Positions 48,014 to 59,700 of a DNA stretch of 64,000 nucleotides are shown one piece after another (within the stretch, counting starts at the first letter, position 1; each line of letters begins with the position of its first letter). The translations under genes and the position numbers were made by a program. This DNA comes from Atopsyche davidsoni (lineage: Eukaryota; Arthropoda; Insecta; Trichoptera; Hydrobiosidae), in assembly GCA_022113835.1 (NCBI GenBank), contig JAILWY010000001.1, positions 7,006,001-7,070,000 on the forward strand, written 5' to 3'. Under the pieces are notes generated by a model. It had not been told where the DNA came from and searched no databases. It saw only the letters and a list, made by a program, of their open reading frames with translations.

Positions 48014-51000
48014 TCACTTTTGATTAAAATCAAAATCTTCTTGGATACGTACTGAGTATGGTACATCATGAATTGTTGTTAAATTTACTGCTTTTTTGTC
48101 CTTAACAATGTTTCTAACAATACTATTTTTATAAGCAATCCATTTGCGATTTAATTTAAATTCTTCAAATATTTTCTGAGTTGATGGTATCATTATTTCC
48201 AAATACTGTTTTATCCTTCCCCATATATTTGCTTTATTTATTTTCATCAGCCAATATTTTGGTAAAAGCATGCAGGTAACAGATTCAACTGCAATAATTT
48301 GCCTATTGAGCATTGTTTCTCCTAATCCAAAGCATCCTCCTTCTCTAATGAGACAAACTTGCATAAAGTATAATTTAACGTTTTTAGGAAGATTTTTAAA
48401 ATTCACCGGCAACTGCTTTGCAGCTTCAAAAGTTTTATTGTTATTGTCAGAATTGGAATTTACAATGGTAGTAGAATCATCAACACTGCTATCTCCTAAC
48501 AACTTTTCGTCGCTAGTTATTTCAATAAATTTTTCATATCTTTCGTAAGAGTGTGGTCTTAATTGTTTTTTGTCATCTTTCTTTGATGCTGCATCATTGC
48601 ATTCATCTTCCTGTAAACAATTCTTTTTTAATACTACCATATCAGCAACATTATGTTAGAGTAGGACTTAATGATATTAAAAAAATTATTGTTATTGTCG
48701 CCTAACCCCTGATTCGAATCTAGTTGGAGTAAATAAGTAATAAAAAATATAAATGCTTATATTTTGCCTTTCAAAAAAAGGGTTTTCTGTATTTTCTTAT
48801 GTTTGATAAATACTAAGTTCACACAGTTACAAACAAAATCGTTCTTTTCAAACTTTTCATCAATTAGTAAACATATCTGCAAGCGTAGGAAAGTCTTAAC
48901 ATAAGCGGTAAAGGAAAATGAAATATATTTTTAAATCGCACATTATTATGAAAAATATTATATCTTATTTAATCTATTATTGTAAAATAGAGAGGATATA
49001 AAAGCTTGAGAGTAAATTAAGAAAATGATGTTATCTAAAATAGGCTATGGTAAACAAGATTCATGTTAATTTTATAAATCAACAAATCCTTTGTTGAGTT
49101 ATAAAATTAACATTTCTATCCTAGAAATGATCAAACTTTTATGACAAAGAATTTGAAAAGGGTTAGTACTTTTTTAACTGAACTGAATTAAATACTTATT
49201 AAAAGAAATCTCGATTACCTTAGGTTTATATAATTTGTAGAATGTATTCTGTAGATGTGTAACTGACGTCATGGCCATGCACTCTATCATACTACACTTT
49301 CCAGACAGAACAAAGTACACAAAGTTGGGAACACCAGTGCCATTTCCAAGAATTACTTCATTCTCATTATAACTTATCATTTTAGCCAGCATACAACCCT
49401 CTTGTAGGGCAATCTGGAATTTTTATGAATATCTAGATATATTTAAGGAAAAAATGTAATTTTCTACTGTCACTCTACTGAAATCTTCAATGTAAAACAC
49501 CTGCAGGCTTTTTAAAAATTTAATTGTTTATTTCAAATGTCAAAGATAATAATAATACTACTTTTCATCAACCAATTAAAGTCATAAAAAAAACAGTTAC
49601 GAACCATTTAAGTAAAAATAAAACTTAAAGTTTATTGAAAATATTGATTTCAAGATACAATTTTAATTAGTTTACCTTGTCAAGATCTGCAAAGTAAGTG
49701 AAACGCATCATTGAATGCTTTATTTCATCCCAATGACTTTGGATTGTTGTCTGCAGTACTTGTTTATAATCGGCTTTTTTAATGCATAGTAATTCACAAT
49801 GTGCTGAAAAGATTTATTTGTTACACAATTTCAAATATAAAATAAAATGCAATTTAACTACAATTATTCTTTAAAGTACATTACCTTTCATGTTGATATT
49901 TATATAATTATGATATGTAATGATAATACTATTATGTATACTGATATATTATAATCACAACAAAATAGAAACAGATTGCTTTGTATTTTATCCACAAAGA
50001 TATTAAATTAATAAATCAATATTGCCATGGAATCTCCACAACTGTACGTTCTACTTCTGTTTTGCATAAGGAATAATTTGACCCGTAAGTATCTTTTAAT
50101 CCAACATGTTTTGACTTCAAATATGCAATAAGTATAAACAAATAATATTAAAAATATATCATAATCCAAACATATGGGTCAAGTATATGCTTTGAAAAAT
50201 TATTCCTTATAACACAAAAGAATAAAGATACAAAAAAATACTGAAAAACATAAAAAGTATAAGGATATAAAAAAGTAAATAAAATTGCAATAAATTTTTT
50301 TTTAAATTGCTGCCGAGAAATGAAAAATGCAGTACAATGTTATTGTTACAACTACAAAGATATCTGCTAATATTTCATTATTACTGTGAGACATTTACTC
50401 ATAAATATAGAAAAGATATATTTGTACTTACTTAGAGTTGTACATGTCACCATTCGAGGTATCCCGTGCATAAGAGATTTGTGTCCAAATTCATCACCAG
50501 GCTTGTATATTCCAATTTCAACGTCAATTCGCTTGTTGGATAGCACATCAAAAGATTGGCTCGCAACACGAAGCTCTCCTGATACCAAATAGTACATTCC
50601 CATAGCCTCCTGTCCTTCTCTAATAAGTACCCGATCAGGACCAAAATAATTAAAATAAGTTGCCGCTACCAATTTTCGCTTCACAAACTGAATTTAAACA
50701 AAAGAAAAGTTCTTTTGTAATACAAAATATTTGTTAAAAATAAAAATATATCATCATTGGTTTAAAATTACAAAAATCGTTTACCATAGGATATTGTTTA
50801 AAACATTTTAATCCACCTATGATACGGTATAGATAATGAGCTTCATCATCTGTTCTCCATGATAAAGGTTTTGATAATAGTGTCTTATCCTAAAAAAAAT
50901 TAAGAAGTCAGTACTCATTTTATTTTTAAACTAGTCAAAAGTAGTCATGAAAAAAGATTGTCTTACATAAAATGAAAGCAGTTGCTTCTTTTGGGATATA

Positions 51001-51164
51001 TCTTTGACGGCTTTTGAAAGAAGCTTTTCAACATCGTCTACGTTAATTTCAATATCAACATCTAAATCTTCTTTCAACCAATTTAAGTTAGCGATAGCAA
51101 GTCTGCCTATGGCCCTAAATCTACATAAAGCTTTAAATTTTAGTCGCTGCAATTCTTCGGGATC
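48014..51164 (-). CDS. Cyclic nucleotide-binding domain protein, CNBD2-like (5' end unresolved)
   Basis: Coding exons in transcript order: 50967-51164, 50785-50889, 50432-50687, 49676-49803, 49219-49413, 48010s end 48014-48610. All are GT-AG with matching phases, giving 492 residues without the start. The first exon begins with DPEELQRLKFKALCRFRAIGRL. A cNMP-binding fold follows, with LKCFKQYP, YFGPDRVLIREGQEAMGMYY and the phosphate-cassette region FGHKSLMHGIPRMVT. The family consensus has FGE there, but this copy has His for Glu and keeps Pro-Arg. A second, more degenerate cNMP-like fold has FVYFVLSGKC and GGCFGLGETML without the Pro-Arg, so it may not bind nucleotide. Vertebrate CNBD2 is testis-biased. 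The role here is not known. No kinase or channel domain was seen. The exon at 51164 needs phase 0 input. Confidence 0.82.
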
Positions 51165-52101
51165 CTTAAACAATATTTATTAATGGTAGGATTAAATTCA
51201 TTTTCTTAACAGTGCTTTGGTAAAGAAAATAAACATTACAATAATTTTTTTTTCCTTTGCTTTAGAGCTCATTTTTGATATGTATTGAAATTATTATAAA
51301 ATGTTTTATCTTTTATTCTCTTCGATACAGGTTCTTTTCTATTCTCAATAATAATTGTCACAATTTGTTATAATTTACTAAATTAATTTAAAATTTGAAC
51401 CTGGTTGTACGACACTTTTAGTACATTTTATATTATTTATTTATATAATTACATATCTGCAACTTTTATCTGCCTGGACATAACTCTCTGACACAATTAC
51501 TGCTGCCTGGGATAAAACAGATTTAACATTAGTTGAAGTTTGTCAAAATATTTTTATTTCATGTATTCTTTAAATTCGGAAGAATTTTTTTTTAATTGAA
51601 AAATTTATTGATTCCTACAAATGAAATAATTTCAATTGAATTTTTACATGCGCAAGCGTGTAAAGAATTTTTAAATAATTGCTGCAGTATCTGCTACGTA
51701 TCAAATGTGTTTTAAAACGGACACCATAGCCATCTTCATCACTTTGGCTATGAAAGTATAACTAGAATCTTTTATCTAATATGTCAAAACTTTTCACGCG
51801 TAAATCAATTCAGAGGATCTCCTATATATATAAGAAACACTTCAACCTTTTTTTTAAATATTGTAGCAAATCTTTTTCTGTTACAATTTAAATGTAGTTT
51901 AACATTGTTTTTATGATTTTCTTTTAAGTAGTACATTAAAAAAACACATTAAAAAAGAGACAACACATTAATAAAGAGACACATTAAAAAAAAAAAATAT
52001 ATATATATTATTCAATAGAAATAAAATTGTTAGTATATTAATTGAGTTATTAGAAATATTTAATAATATTTTTTTTACACCTTCTATTTCTTTTTTTATA
52101 C

Positions 52102-52223
52102 CTATTCTTCTTCTTTAATATGGGATGAATATTATATAGTCGAAAAATAAATCCTAATTGTCTATGGTCTAATCGACTATAGACAATCACTCGGTAGCCG
52201 TCACTTTTGTCTCTGGCCGTCAT
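52102..52223 (-). other. Candidate first coding exon for the CNBD gene (uncertain)
   Basis: A minus-strand ATG at 52223 in a good context (aagATGa) opens MTARDKSDGYRVIVYSRLDH and stays open to a possible donor AATAG|GTATAA at 52101. The base composition is richer than its surroundings. That donor leaves phase 2, but the next known exon (51164) needs phase 0, so at least one more exon between 51180 and 52100 would be required. An in-exon donor at CGA|GTGATT would fit phase 0. I could not choose. Confidence 0.35.
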
Positions 52224-52368
52224 CTTCCTGGCGATATCGTTTAGGCTTTCGCTTACTTCGTGTTTTATTGGAGTGTCCGCCGTTATTGCGTTATTGTTAA
52301 GATTTAAAGAGTATCTAACTATCAATAGATTTGGTTTTTATCTAGAATAAAAAAAAAATACTGTCACC
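52224..52368. promoter_or_regulatory. Probable bidirectional promoter between the CNBD gene and POMP
   Basis: POMP runs right from its ATG at 52369. The CNBD gene runs left, probably from near 52223. Fewer than 150 bases would separate the two start codons if the candidate exon is real. No TATA box was recognised. A head-to-head layout of a housekeeping gene with a neighbour is common, so shared control is a reasonable inference, not a demonstrated fact. Confidence 0.4.
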
Positions 52369-53432
52369 ATGGTAATTATTGTATTTCCTAATATGTGCAA
52401 GTCTTTAATGGTGACTTGCATTATTGTGTATTTTCTTTTTACAGAGTTTCTCGCTTCCGTCTGTTAAAGTTCCCCAAGCTCAAATCGATGGGTTTGATTT
52501 GCAAGAAGGAGCTTTTGGAGTACCTGATGCTTTTACTCATGGCTTACCCTCTGCAAAGTCAAAATTGGGATATTCTCATCCCCTAGAAGCCTCAGAGAAA
52601 AACGTTTGTATTTTGTTATTTTCATGAATTATACTGATTATTTTTCAGATAAATATTATTTTATTCCTTTATTTTTTCAGTTTGCAAGAAATCAGGAATT
52701 AATGAACCTCAACATGCTCCGTAATTTTCAAGGCCTCCACGCACCATTAAAAATCACAATGGAATTAAAAGCTGTTAATAAGGTATAACTCAATTCTATA
52801 CTTGGTATGAATGGATTGATAATGTAGTCAAATGTGCACTTTGTTTTATGTTTACTAAGTTTGCGTGAATATCGTCTAAGTGATAAAATAAGTTCTTCAA
52901 ATAATTGTAAATGAGGGTTCTTCAAATACTTCCAAGGTCCTGGACTCCATCTCCTTTTGAGGGGGTTAGACCTTCATGGTAACCTACATTGATTACCATT
53001 GGGAAATATTACTATCCCAATCTATTAATATTTATTACCTCCTTGCCCTGGTACTTAAAGCTAAAACTTTTAAAGATAAATCCTCAAGGACACAATTCTC
53101 TTAGTACTTGATAAATAAGCGAGTTAGTAATAAATAATTGGAATCAGGTGAGGAATGATTAATTCAAAATAAAAGAAATATAAACTTATAATCGTCAATG
53201 CCAATGTGCTGATGGTATCAAAATGGTTTTTAATAAATACCTCCTGTATTGTGTCATATTTTTATTTCAGATCGGCAGACTTCCTTTCCTAGAAAGTTCC
53301 AATGCCATCCGGGATTCACTCACAGGAAATGATTTACATATTGGATTTGAAGATATTTTGAACACTGCTGAATTTAGAGAGCAAATGGGTCAACCCCATG
53401 CTGTAGTTGAAAGATCACTTGGAATACTTTAA
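52369..53432 (+). CDS. POMP: Proteasome maturation protein POMP/UMP1, complete
   Basis: POMP is the chaperone that helps assemble the 20S proteasome. It recruits beta subunits to the alpha ring at the ER surface and becomes the first substrate of the new particle. Exons: 52369-52371 (ATG only, then GTAATT), 52445-52603, 52681-52782, 53271-53432. All junctions are phase 0, giving 141 residues, the same length as human POMP. Family motifs are visible: SHPLEASEKN, LNMLRNFQGLHAPLKITMEL, RLPFLESSNAI, GNDLHIGFEDILN and MGQPHAVVERSLGIL at the end. The start is inferred: ATG sits at an exon end and splices to SFSLPSVKVP. A longer upstream start was not excluded. An AATAAA lies at 53458-53463. The gene is tail to tail with URAD. 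Confidence 0.93.
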
Positions 53433-53457
53433 ATTTGATTTTGTATTTTTTAGTTTC

Positions 53458-53463
53458 AATAAA
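53458..53463 (+). terminator. POMP poly(A) signal
   Basis: AATAAA 25 bases after the POMP stop codon, the nearest candidate and well placed. Confidence 0.75.
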
Positions 53464-53857
53464 ATAATCATAAAATTGTCATTTCATAAAGTTGTCCATG
53501 ATTTACTTTAAAAAATATTTTAATATCAAGCTCTAAGGAAGTAATGATCGCTTCCAACTATTAGAGCCAATCTTCATGTTTTGATATTCAACTTATAATA
53601 AACGTTTTGTCACACCATTACCCTTTCATATTCATTAAAATAATAATATTACAAAAATGTATTTTGATAATATCTGCATTAAATGCAACATGAAAACATC
53701 AACCCCTTTTCTTCTCTATACTGCCCCAGTATCGAGAAGAAATAACTCCAATCACTTGAACTATATGCAAGAATGCTCTAGGTTTTATAACAAATTAAAA
53801 TTTAATGCTGTATTTTCTCATCAAGTTGGTAACATTTATTTATATATAATATATTGA

Positions 53858-53863
53858 TTTATT
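53858..53863 (-). terminator. URAD poly(A) signal
   Basis: AATAAA on the minus strand about 40 bases after the URAD stop. A second copy lies at 53835-53840. The two genes converge with about 470 bases between their stop codons. Confidence 0.6.
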
Positions 53864-53902
53864 TACAATCATTATTATTTACACATGAGTAAATAATTTT
53901 AA

Positions 53903-54741
53903 TTACCACACAATATCCAATATTCTCAAATTACAAATTTTCTTGACTTCATTTATTCCAGTGTTTATTTCTTGCTCTTTAGTGTTTTTACATCTTTTCT
54001 CTAATTGTTCAATTATAACTTTTACTTTGTTTTCTCTAGCACACACAACAAATGGGAATCCAAATTTTTCTTTATAGCTGTAAACATAATGATCAAAGGA
54101 TTTTTAGAACAAACTAAAGGATCATAATGTTGTTTAAATTAGCATTCTTATGTAATGAAATAAATTGTTTTCCTCTATCAGAAATAATCGATTTATACTT
54201 ACTTATAATTTAATAAGTTAATAGTCTTCTTCTGCTCGTCACTGAGTTGATCAAGATTTGCACTTTTTTGTTCTCGGGCAGACTCTTCAGTTAGTTTATT
54301 TGAATTTGCCAGTTTTCCCGCCAGGTCGGGGTGCAGACAGAGAATTTTTAGTTTTTCTGGAGACCAAGAAATTTCTTATGTGTATTGAAAAAATTATCTA
54401 GGACATGATATTAATGAATGCATTCATTTACATACAACAATAATAAATAATATATCTAAGCACTTCTTTTAAATAAAGGACGACACAGTATAAAAGATCA
54501 CGTAGATCTCGCAGTTGGACGTTGGCAAATAGTATTCATAAGTGCCATGCTTACCTTCTTCGGGAAGATTCTCCAAAAAGTTATTAAATGATTGGCATAA
54601 ATGCTTGGCATCGGTAAAAGGACCCTTTCCTGAAATTTGAATGGCAGCATCTTTGTATGACTCTACAACGTTACCAAACATCCATACAAACTGCTCTGCA
54701 CCGAGCTCGTTTACTTCTCCTATGTTTAAAATTCCCGACAT
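53903..54741 (-). CDS. URAD: 2-oxo-4-hydroxy-4-carboxy-5-ureidoimidazoline (OHCU) decarboxylase, complete
   Basis: The enzyme removes carbon dioxide from OHCU to give (S)-allantoin, the third step of urate breakdown after urate oxidase and HIU hydrolase. It usually works in peroxisomes. Exons: 54741-54555, 54356-54203, 54077-53903, phases 1 and 2, all GT-AG. This gives 171 residues (human 173). Hallmarks: VNELGAEQFVWMFGNVVE near the start; the catalytic HPDLAG with His71; the SAREQ segment with Glu91, where a catalytic Glu sits in relatives; YKEKFGFPFVVCARE; and EVKKICNLRI with Arg165 near the end. Relatives often read GAGL after the Glu-Gln; here it is SANL. The protein ends DIVW, so it lacks a typical SKL-type peroxisome signal. 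That is unremarkable, because human URAD also lacks a classic SKL end. The ATG is the first in an exon with a clear family N-terminus. Confidence 0.94.
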
Positions 54742-56577
54742 CTTTGTTTTAAATGATATTCAACTGAAATTCAAAACAATAAGTTTATTCACAAGCAAAT
54801 ATAGTAAAATCATTTGTGATGCTCTTTTATCTCGTCTACTAATGATAGGTTATAGGTTGAGAAGACTGTTGATTAGTAAGTACAGAATTTTTAGAGCCGC
54901 TGTGACTTATAATTATGAATATATTTATTTATATGGATTCATCAGCTAAATTCGTAAAATAAGTATGCTTAGAGGTATCGTAAATTAAGATCTAGACTAT
55001 GAAAGGTGAAAGATCTCACTTTACAGAAAATAATAGTAACTATATGCAGACACGTATGTATTTCATATTACATAATAAAATTAAAATTAGTTTTTAGATA
55101 TTTATAAATAATTTTTTTGGAAACACTTATACAGAGGTCTGAAAAATTATATTTCTAGAGATATCTATAAATATAATCAGACATTTTGATAAGAGGAAAT
55201 TTGTTTTTAACAGTGCTTGCGAAAGTGGAGGTAAATTTGTGGAAATAATTGTCAGTATTCACATACCCAGCTAGCTTTTCTTCTCAAAATCCTTATTTTT
55301 ATTATTATGTTGCCGACTAACAGTTCTTATCAATTTCCAAAGACTGAAGGTTACTTCTCCAACAGTAAAAAGTAATGTAATATAAAGCCTTATCTGTTTA
55401 CTCTAAAGCAGTGTTTCTAAGACTTTTTCACTTATAGATAGCAAATGCCATCAAAAATTAACACCGTTAAATGACAAATTTCCAACAGGTAAGGTTAAAA
55501 TAAATAAAAATTATACTATAATAATTAGCAATACTTTTTGTATGTAAGCTAGTTCTTATCAATTTAATTGAAATTTGGTACTACTTTACGTTATATATAT
55601 ATATATATGTGTGAGAGTATGAGTGTGTATATGTAATTTAATAAGAACCTGATATCAGTCAAAGCTCTTAAAATTATCCAAGTACTATCTCCAATTTATT
55701 AATTACGGATTATTGTTGCGTGGCATATGTAAGCTTTAAGAGACATTTAATTTAAAGAATTAAATACAATATTTTGCCAATAAACAAATATCAACTGCTT
55801 TACAAGATTTTTGGACTTTTAAATAATTATTCATGCGTGTTTTCACAAAATAAATTATAAAACGTTTCATTTTCCAAAATCTAAAAAACTATCATTTGAT
55901 ATTTTTACTTTGAACTTGTAATAATTTATTTGAAAACAGTGATGTGTCACGTGTTAGATACATATTATTATTAATGTTAAAAAATTAGTAAGATCCTACC
56001 ATGACAATGGATATATTTTATACTTCTACTTTCATTGTAAATTTGAAAACATAAGTAGTTAGGAGCCTCTGCTCTACATTTGAGTGATAAAAGATATTAA
56101 AACAAATAAATAATTGTACAGAGTGATAATAATGGTAGCAAATAATGTATGTCGAATTTGCTATCGAAATGCTTCTGCATCATTTTATTGATTTATTAAT
56201 CTCTTTGAATAATGTAAATATTTATTTATTTAAGTTTATCGATGGATTCGTGAAAACATATTATGGAATGAATCGTTGGAACCAGGGAAAAAGTTACAAA
56301 GGCAAGTGTGTGTTTCCTAGAAAAAGTGAAATTAAACATTTAACACATGTAAATATTGTGAAATTAAATGCATTTGTTATTAAATTTCTAAGCAATAAGA
56401 AAATCAAAGATTCGTAAAAATAACGTTTGGTAAATTTCGACTTATGGCAAATTGGCGCAGCTACAAAATTATCACAAATCAATCGAAAAAAGCATTCGCA
56501 CTCATACCTTTATATCAGCTGTAAACAATATATTAAAATAACGGTACAATAACAAAAATATTTAGAGTTTTTTTTAA

Positions 56578-56760
56578 GCATAATTTCCCTACGCAAACTC
56601 ATTAATGGAAATAGAGTAATCCATGTACGCTACCACCTAAGCCACATGTCGTAAGCCCAACAACCTGCGCTAGGATCAGGGAACAGTCGAACACCGTATT
56701 GTAAGCATAGCCCTTACAACTATTGTACTTTCATTTCAGACCGGCTCGTTGAATAGTGAC
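56578..56760 (-). repeat. Interspersed repeat family 2, copy 4
   Basis: The longest copy. On the plus strand it reads taccacctaagccacatgtc, then aacaacctgcgctaggatca, then accgtattgtaagcatagcc. It matches 31270-31370 and 22090-22190 in reverse orientation and 1585-1690 in the same orientation. It ends near a gaccggctcgttgaatagtg block that is not visible in the shorter copies. Confidence 0.68.
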
Positions 56761-59700
56761 ATTTGTCTGTAAAGTTGGCAGCGATGACGAATCAATATAT
56801 TGATAATAAAATGATTTTGTGTGTGATCAAATGAATTTGCAGCCTGTATTTATTTATTATTTACTGTAAACAAAGCTATGTCAGTAGATATGTAGATGTC
56901 CCTTTATAGCAATATTTAGTTGTACTATTCACCAAAAGATGGTACTACAAGTAATATTTACAAAAATTTAATTAATAATATATTTGTTTATTGAAGTTTT
57001 GTACTGTTTGTCATATAGTTTTATAGAAATATTACAAAATATAATATAATTGAAATTAAACAATTACTTTGAAACGGTAAATTATGTGAAAACCATTTTT
57101 CTTGATGTATTATAAAATTTACCAAACCAAACCATGTCATGTATTTTGAAAATCTTCACTTAAACCATTGGCACTATGGATTATTATAGTGATACTTTAT
57201 GTAATGAGCATTTCCAAATAAGTTGTACCTATAATATAAAAAGTAATTTTTTTCTACATCTTTATATAAATATACAATTTGATTGCCCTTATTTTCTACT
57301 CATTAATAGCTAATTTTACGTATTACGTATATTAGCTTTTTACGTATATTTCAGTGTTTCTTTCAGATTTAATTTAAGCCCATAAATATCAACAATAAGT
57401 ACTATTGTTCGTTTTATTACTGAAGCTAGCAATATATTTTTTCTTTTGCTAAATAAAGCCAAAAATATTTTTTAAAAAAACATCCAAACAAATTACCTAT
57501 TTTCGTTGCGTATAAATATTTTTTGTTTATTTTTAACTCCAATCATTCTATCTAAAAATAAATGTTAGTTAATCACACAAGCCTGTATTTCTTCTTGGTA
57601 ATATAATAATAATAAAATATATTTTTTGGCCAATTTCACTGCAAACTGATACAATCGCAGGTCGGTATATTACAACGATGCTGACGAGATTTTTGCCATA
57701 AATGTATGTACATATACTTTTGTAACCATCCATTTCAGGGTACATGAAAAATCAACATCAATACTTTGAAAACGTCATGAAATTGCTTGTTTTTAAGCAT
57801 CGATAAAATACTATAGAAGAACATGTCGCCAACATGAAACACTGCCGTTACGTGGCTCATGGTCCTCCAGAACCTCGCAGCCCTTCTTCCTTCACATATT
57901 TCTACAACCGGGATGATTGTCTATCATCCCTACTCAAAAAAAATATTATTGGCTCATCGCAAGTCGTTCCATGTTTTATTCTCGACGTCCATAGTCCACA
58001 GAGATCTATAATACCGCAGTATAACACCGTCACATCGATAATTTATTTTTGTATTCCAATACGTGCCTTTTTTGCATTCATATAGATTGCTAATTTTATC
58101 TTAACTTTTATAAGGTTTATCGAGAATGTCTACATTTAGTTTAACGATGACTTTCTGCTTTTTTTACTCGTCAATAATAATAAAAATTGCAGTCTCTGTA
58201 AACTCATTTATTTTAGTCATTGTATTTCACATTAAATAACGAGGCACCAGAAGTAATTTTATGTACATGCTTCACATTAAAAAAAGTTTTTCAAAAATTT
58301 GATATAAATACCGTGTCCACACTTTATATAAGTAACCTTTAGATAGGCGATAAATTCCGTTTGTCGAGAGCCGCAGGTCATCTTCATTTCCAAGATTCCT
58401 TATATCATTACACTAAGCGTGTAAGTATGTTTAATGCGGATATATCAAACATTCAAGGGTTGTCAGATAAGACATCGATATTACTATACATAGTAAGGTA
58501 GCCGAAAATAAAATTTTACTATATTTTTCAATGATTTATAAATTATGTAGTAAGTGAAGCACCTTAGGAAAGAAGGTACATACTCGTACACTTGCAAACA
58601 TCTTCGGTCAAGAATGTCCAAATAAAAATTACACCCGAGTACATTAAGAAGTGGTCAGCTACACTTTCATGAAAATCCATGAGCAGAGATTGACTAACAG
58701 AATTTGAGTCTAAATAATTATTAATTTTAACTATAATATCGAAATCGGTGTTGTCTTGCATAGGCAAACTGAATCAAATTGATCATGATCGATGCACGGG
58801 TCCGAGCTCGTGGAGAAGGTTTGTGAAGCAACTCGACCGCTCGGACATTGTAAACATGTACGTACCTCACCCTAGAACGGAATACATAAAAGAATACTTT
58901 TAATGATAGGAGGGCCAGCGGGTTTCTCAGAAGATGGCCATTACTATCCGAGGGCTCTGGCGGCACTTTGTTATCTCACAGACAAAAAATAACGAAAAGG
59001 ATTTCTACCCCGGACTAAAATTTATTATTGGCCGGCCGTAAGTTCCCGGCTGACCAATGGAGTTGTCCGTCTCTGGGTTTTTTTTACGTCTTCTGTCCCA
59101 GAATTATAAACTAGCCGAAGATATATCTAATTTGCTGTTAAAAATGGACGGAAAGATCCAACATGTTTTATCTTCGTAGAAGAAACGTATTCTAAAGAAG
59201 TTTTGATGTCTTGATCCATTTTAGATATCGGAAATTTATAACGACCTTAGATTGATTTATATTACAGCTTTCATGTAATTAAAGTAACTAGGCCTGTATA
59301 CTGTATTCTATGATGATAGTAAATAATGGTAATATAGTAAATGCTTCATCCAACTTCTATGTATATATATTTCTAACTCCTATATATATATTTATATCCC
59401 GATGATGATATTAATTTTAAAATATGTATTATTTTAAAATCACAAAATACTTAGTTTTCTTTTTATTTAGTGGAGTTTATTGCACTGCCATACAACTTAA
59501 TTGTTTGACAGCATTTATTTACAATTCACACGTTTATTTATATCCGTATTATTTGTGTAAACTTAATTTATATTCGCTAAGGCAATTTATTTATTTCACG
59601 TGTATTTACGATCACTGGTATTTAATTGAAGCATTCACAAAGGTTTTTTTATCACTTAAGTTTACGTCTAGTTGGTCACTTAGCAATTAAATACCTTGTC

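Noticed and set aside
57834..58085. 83-residue plus-strand frame starting MKHCRYVAHG
   Set aside because: The first part has a coding look, but there is no homologue I recognise, no domain and no flanking exon.
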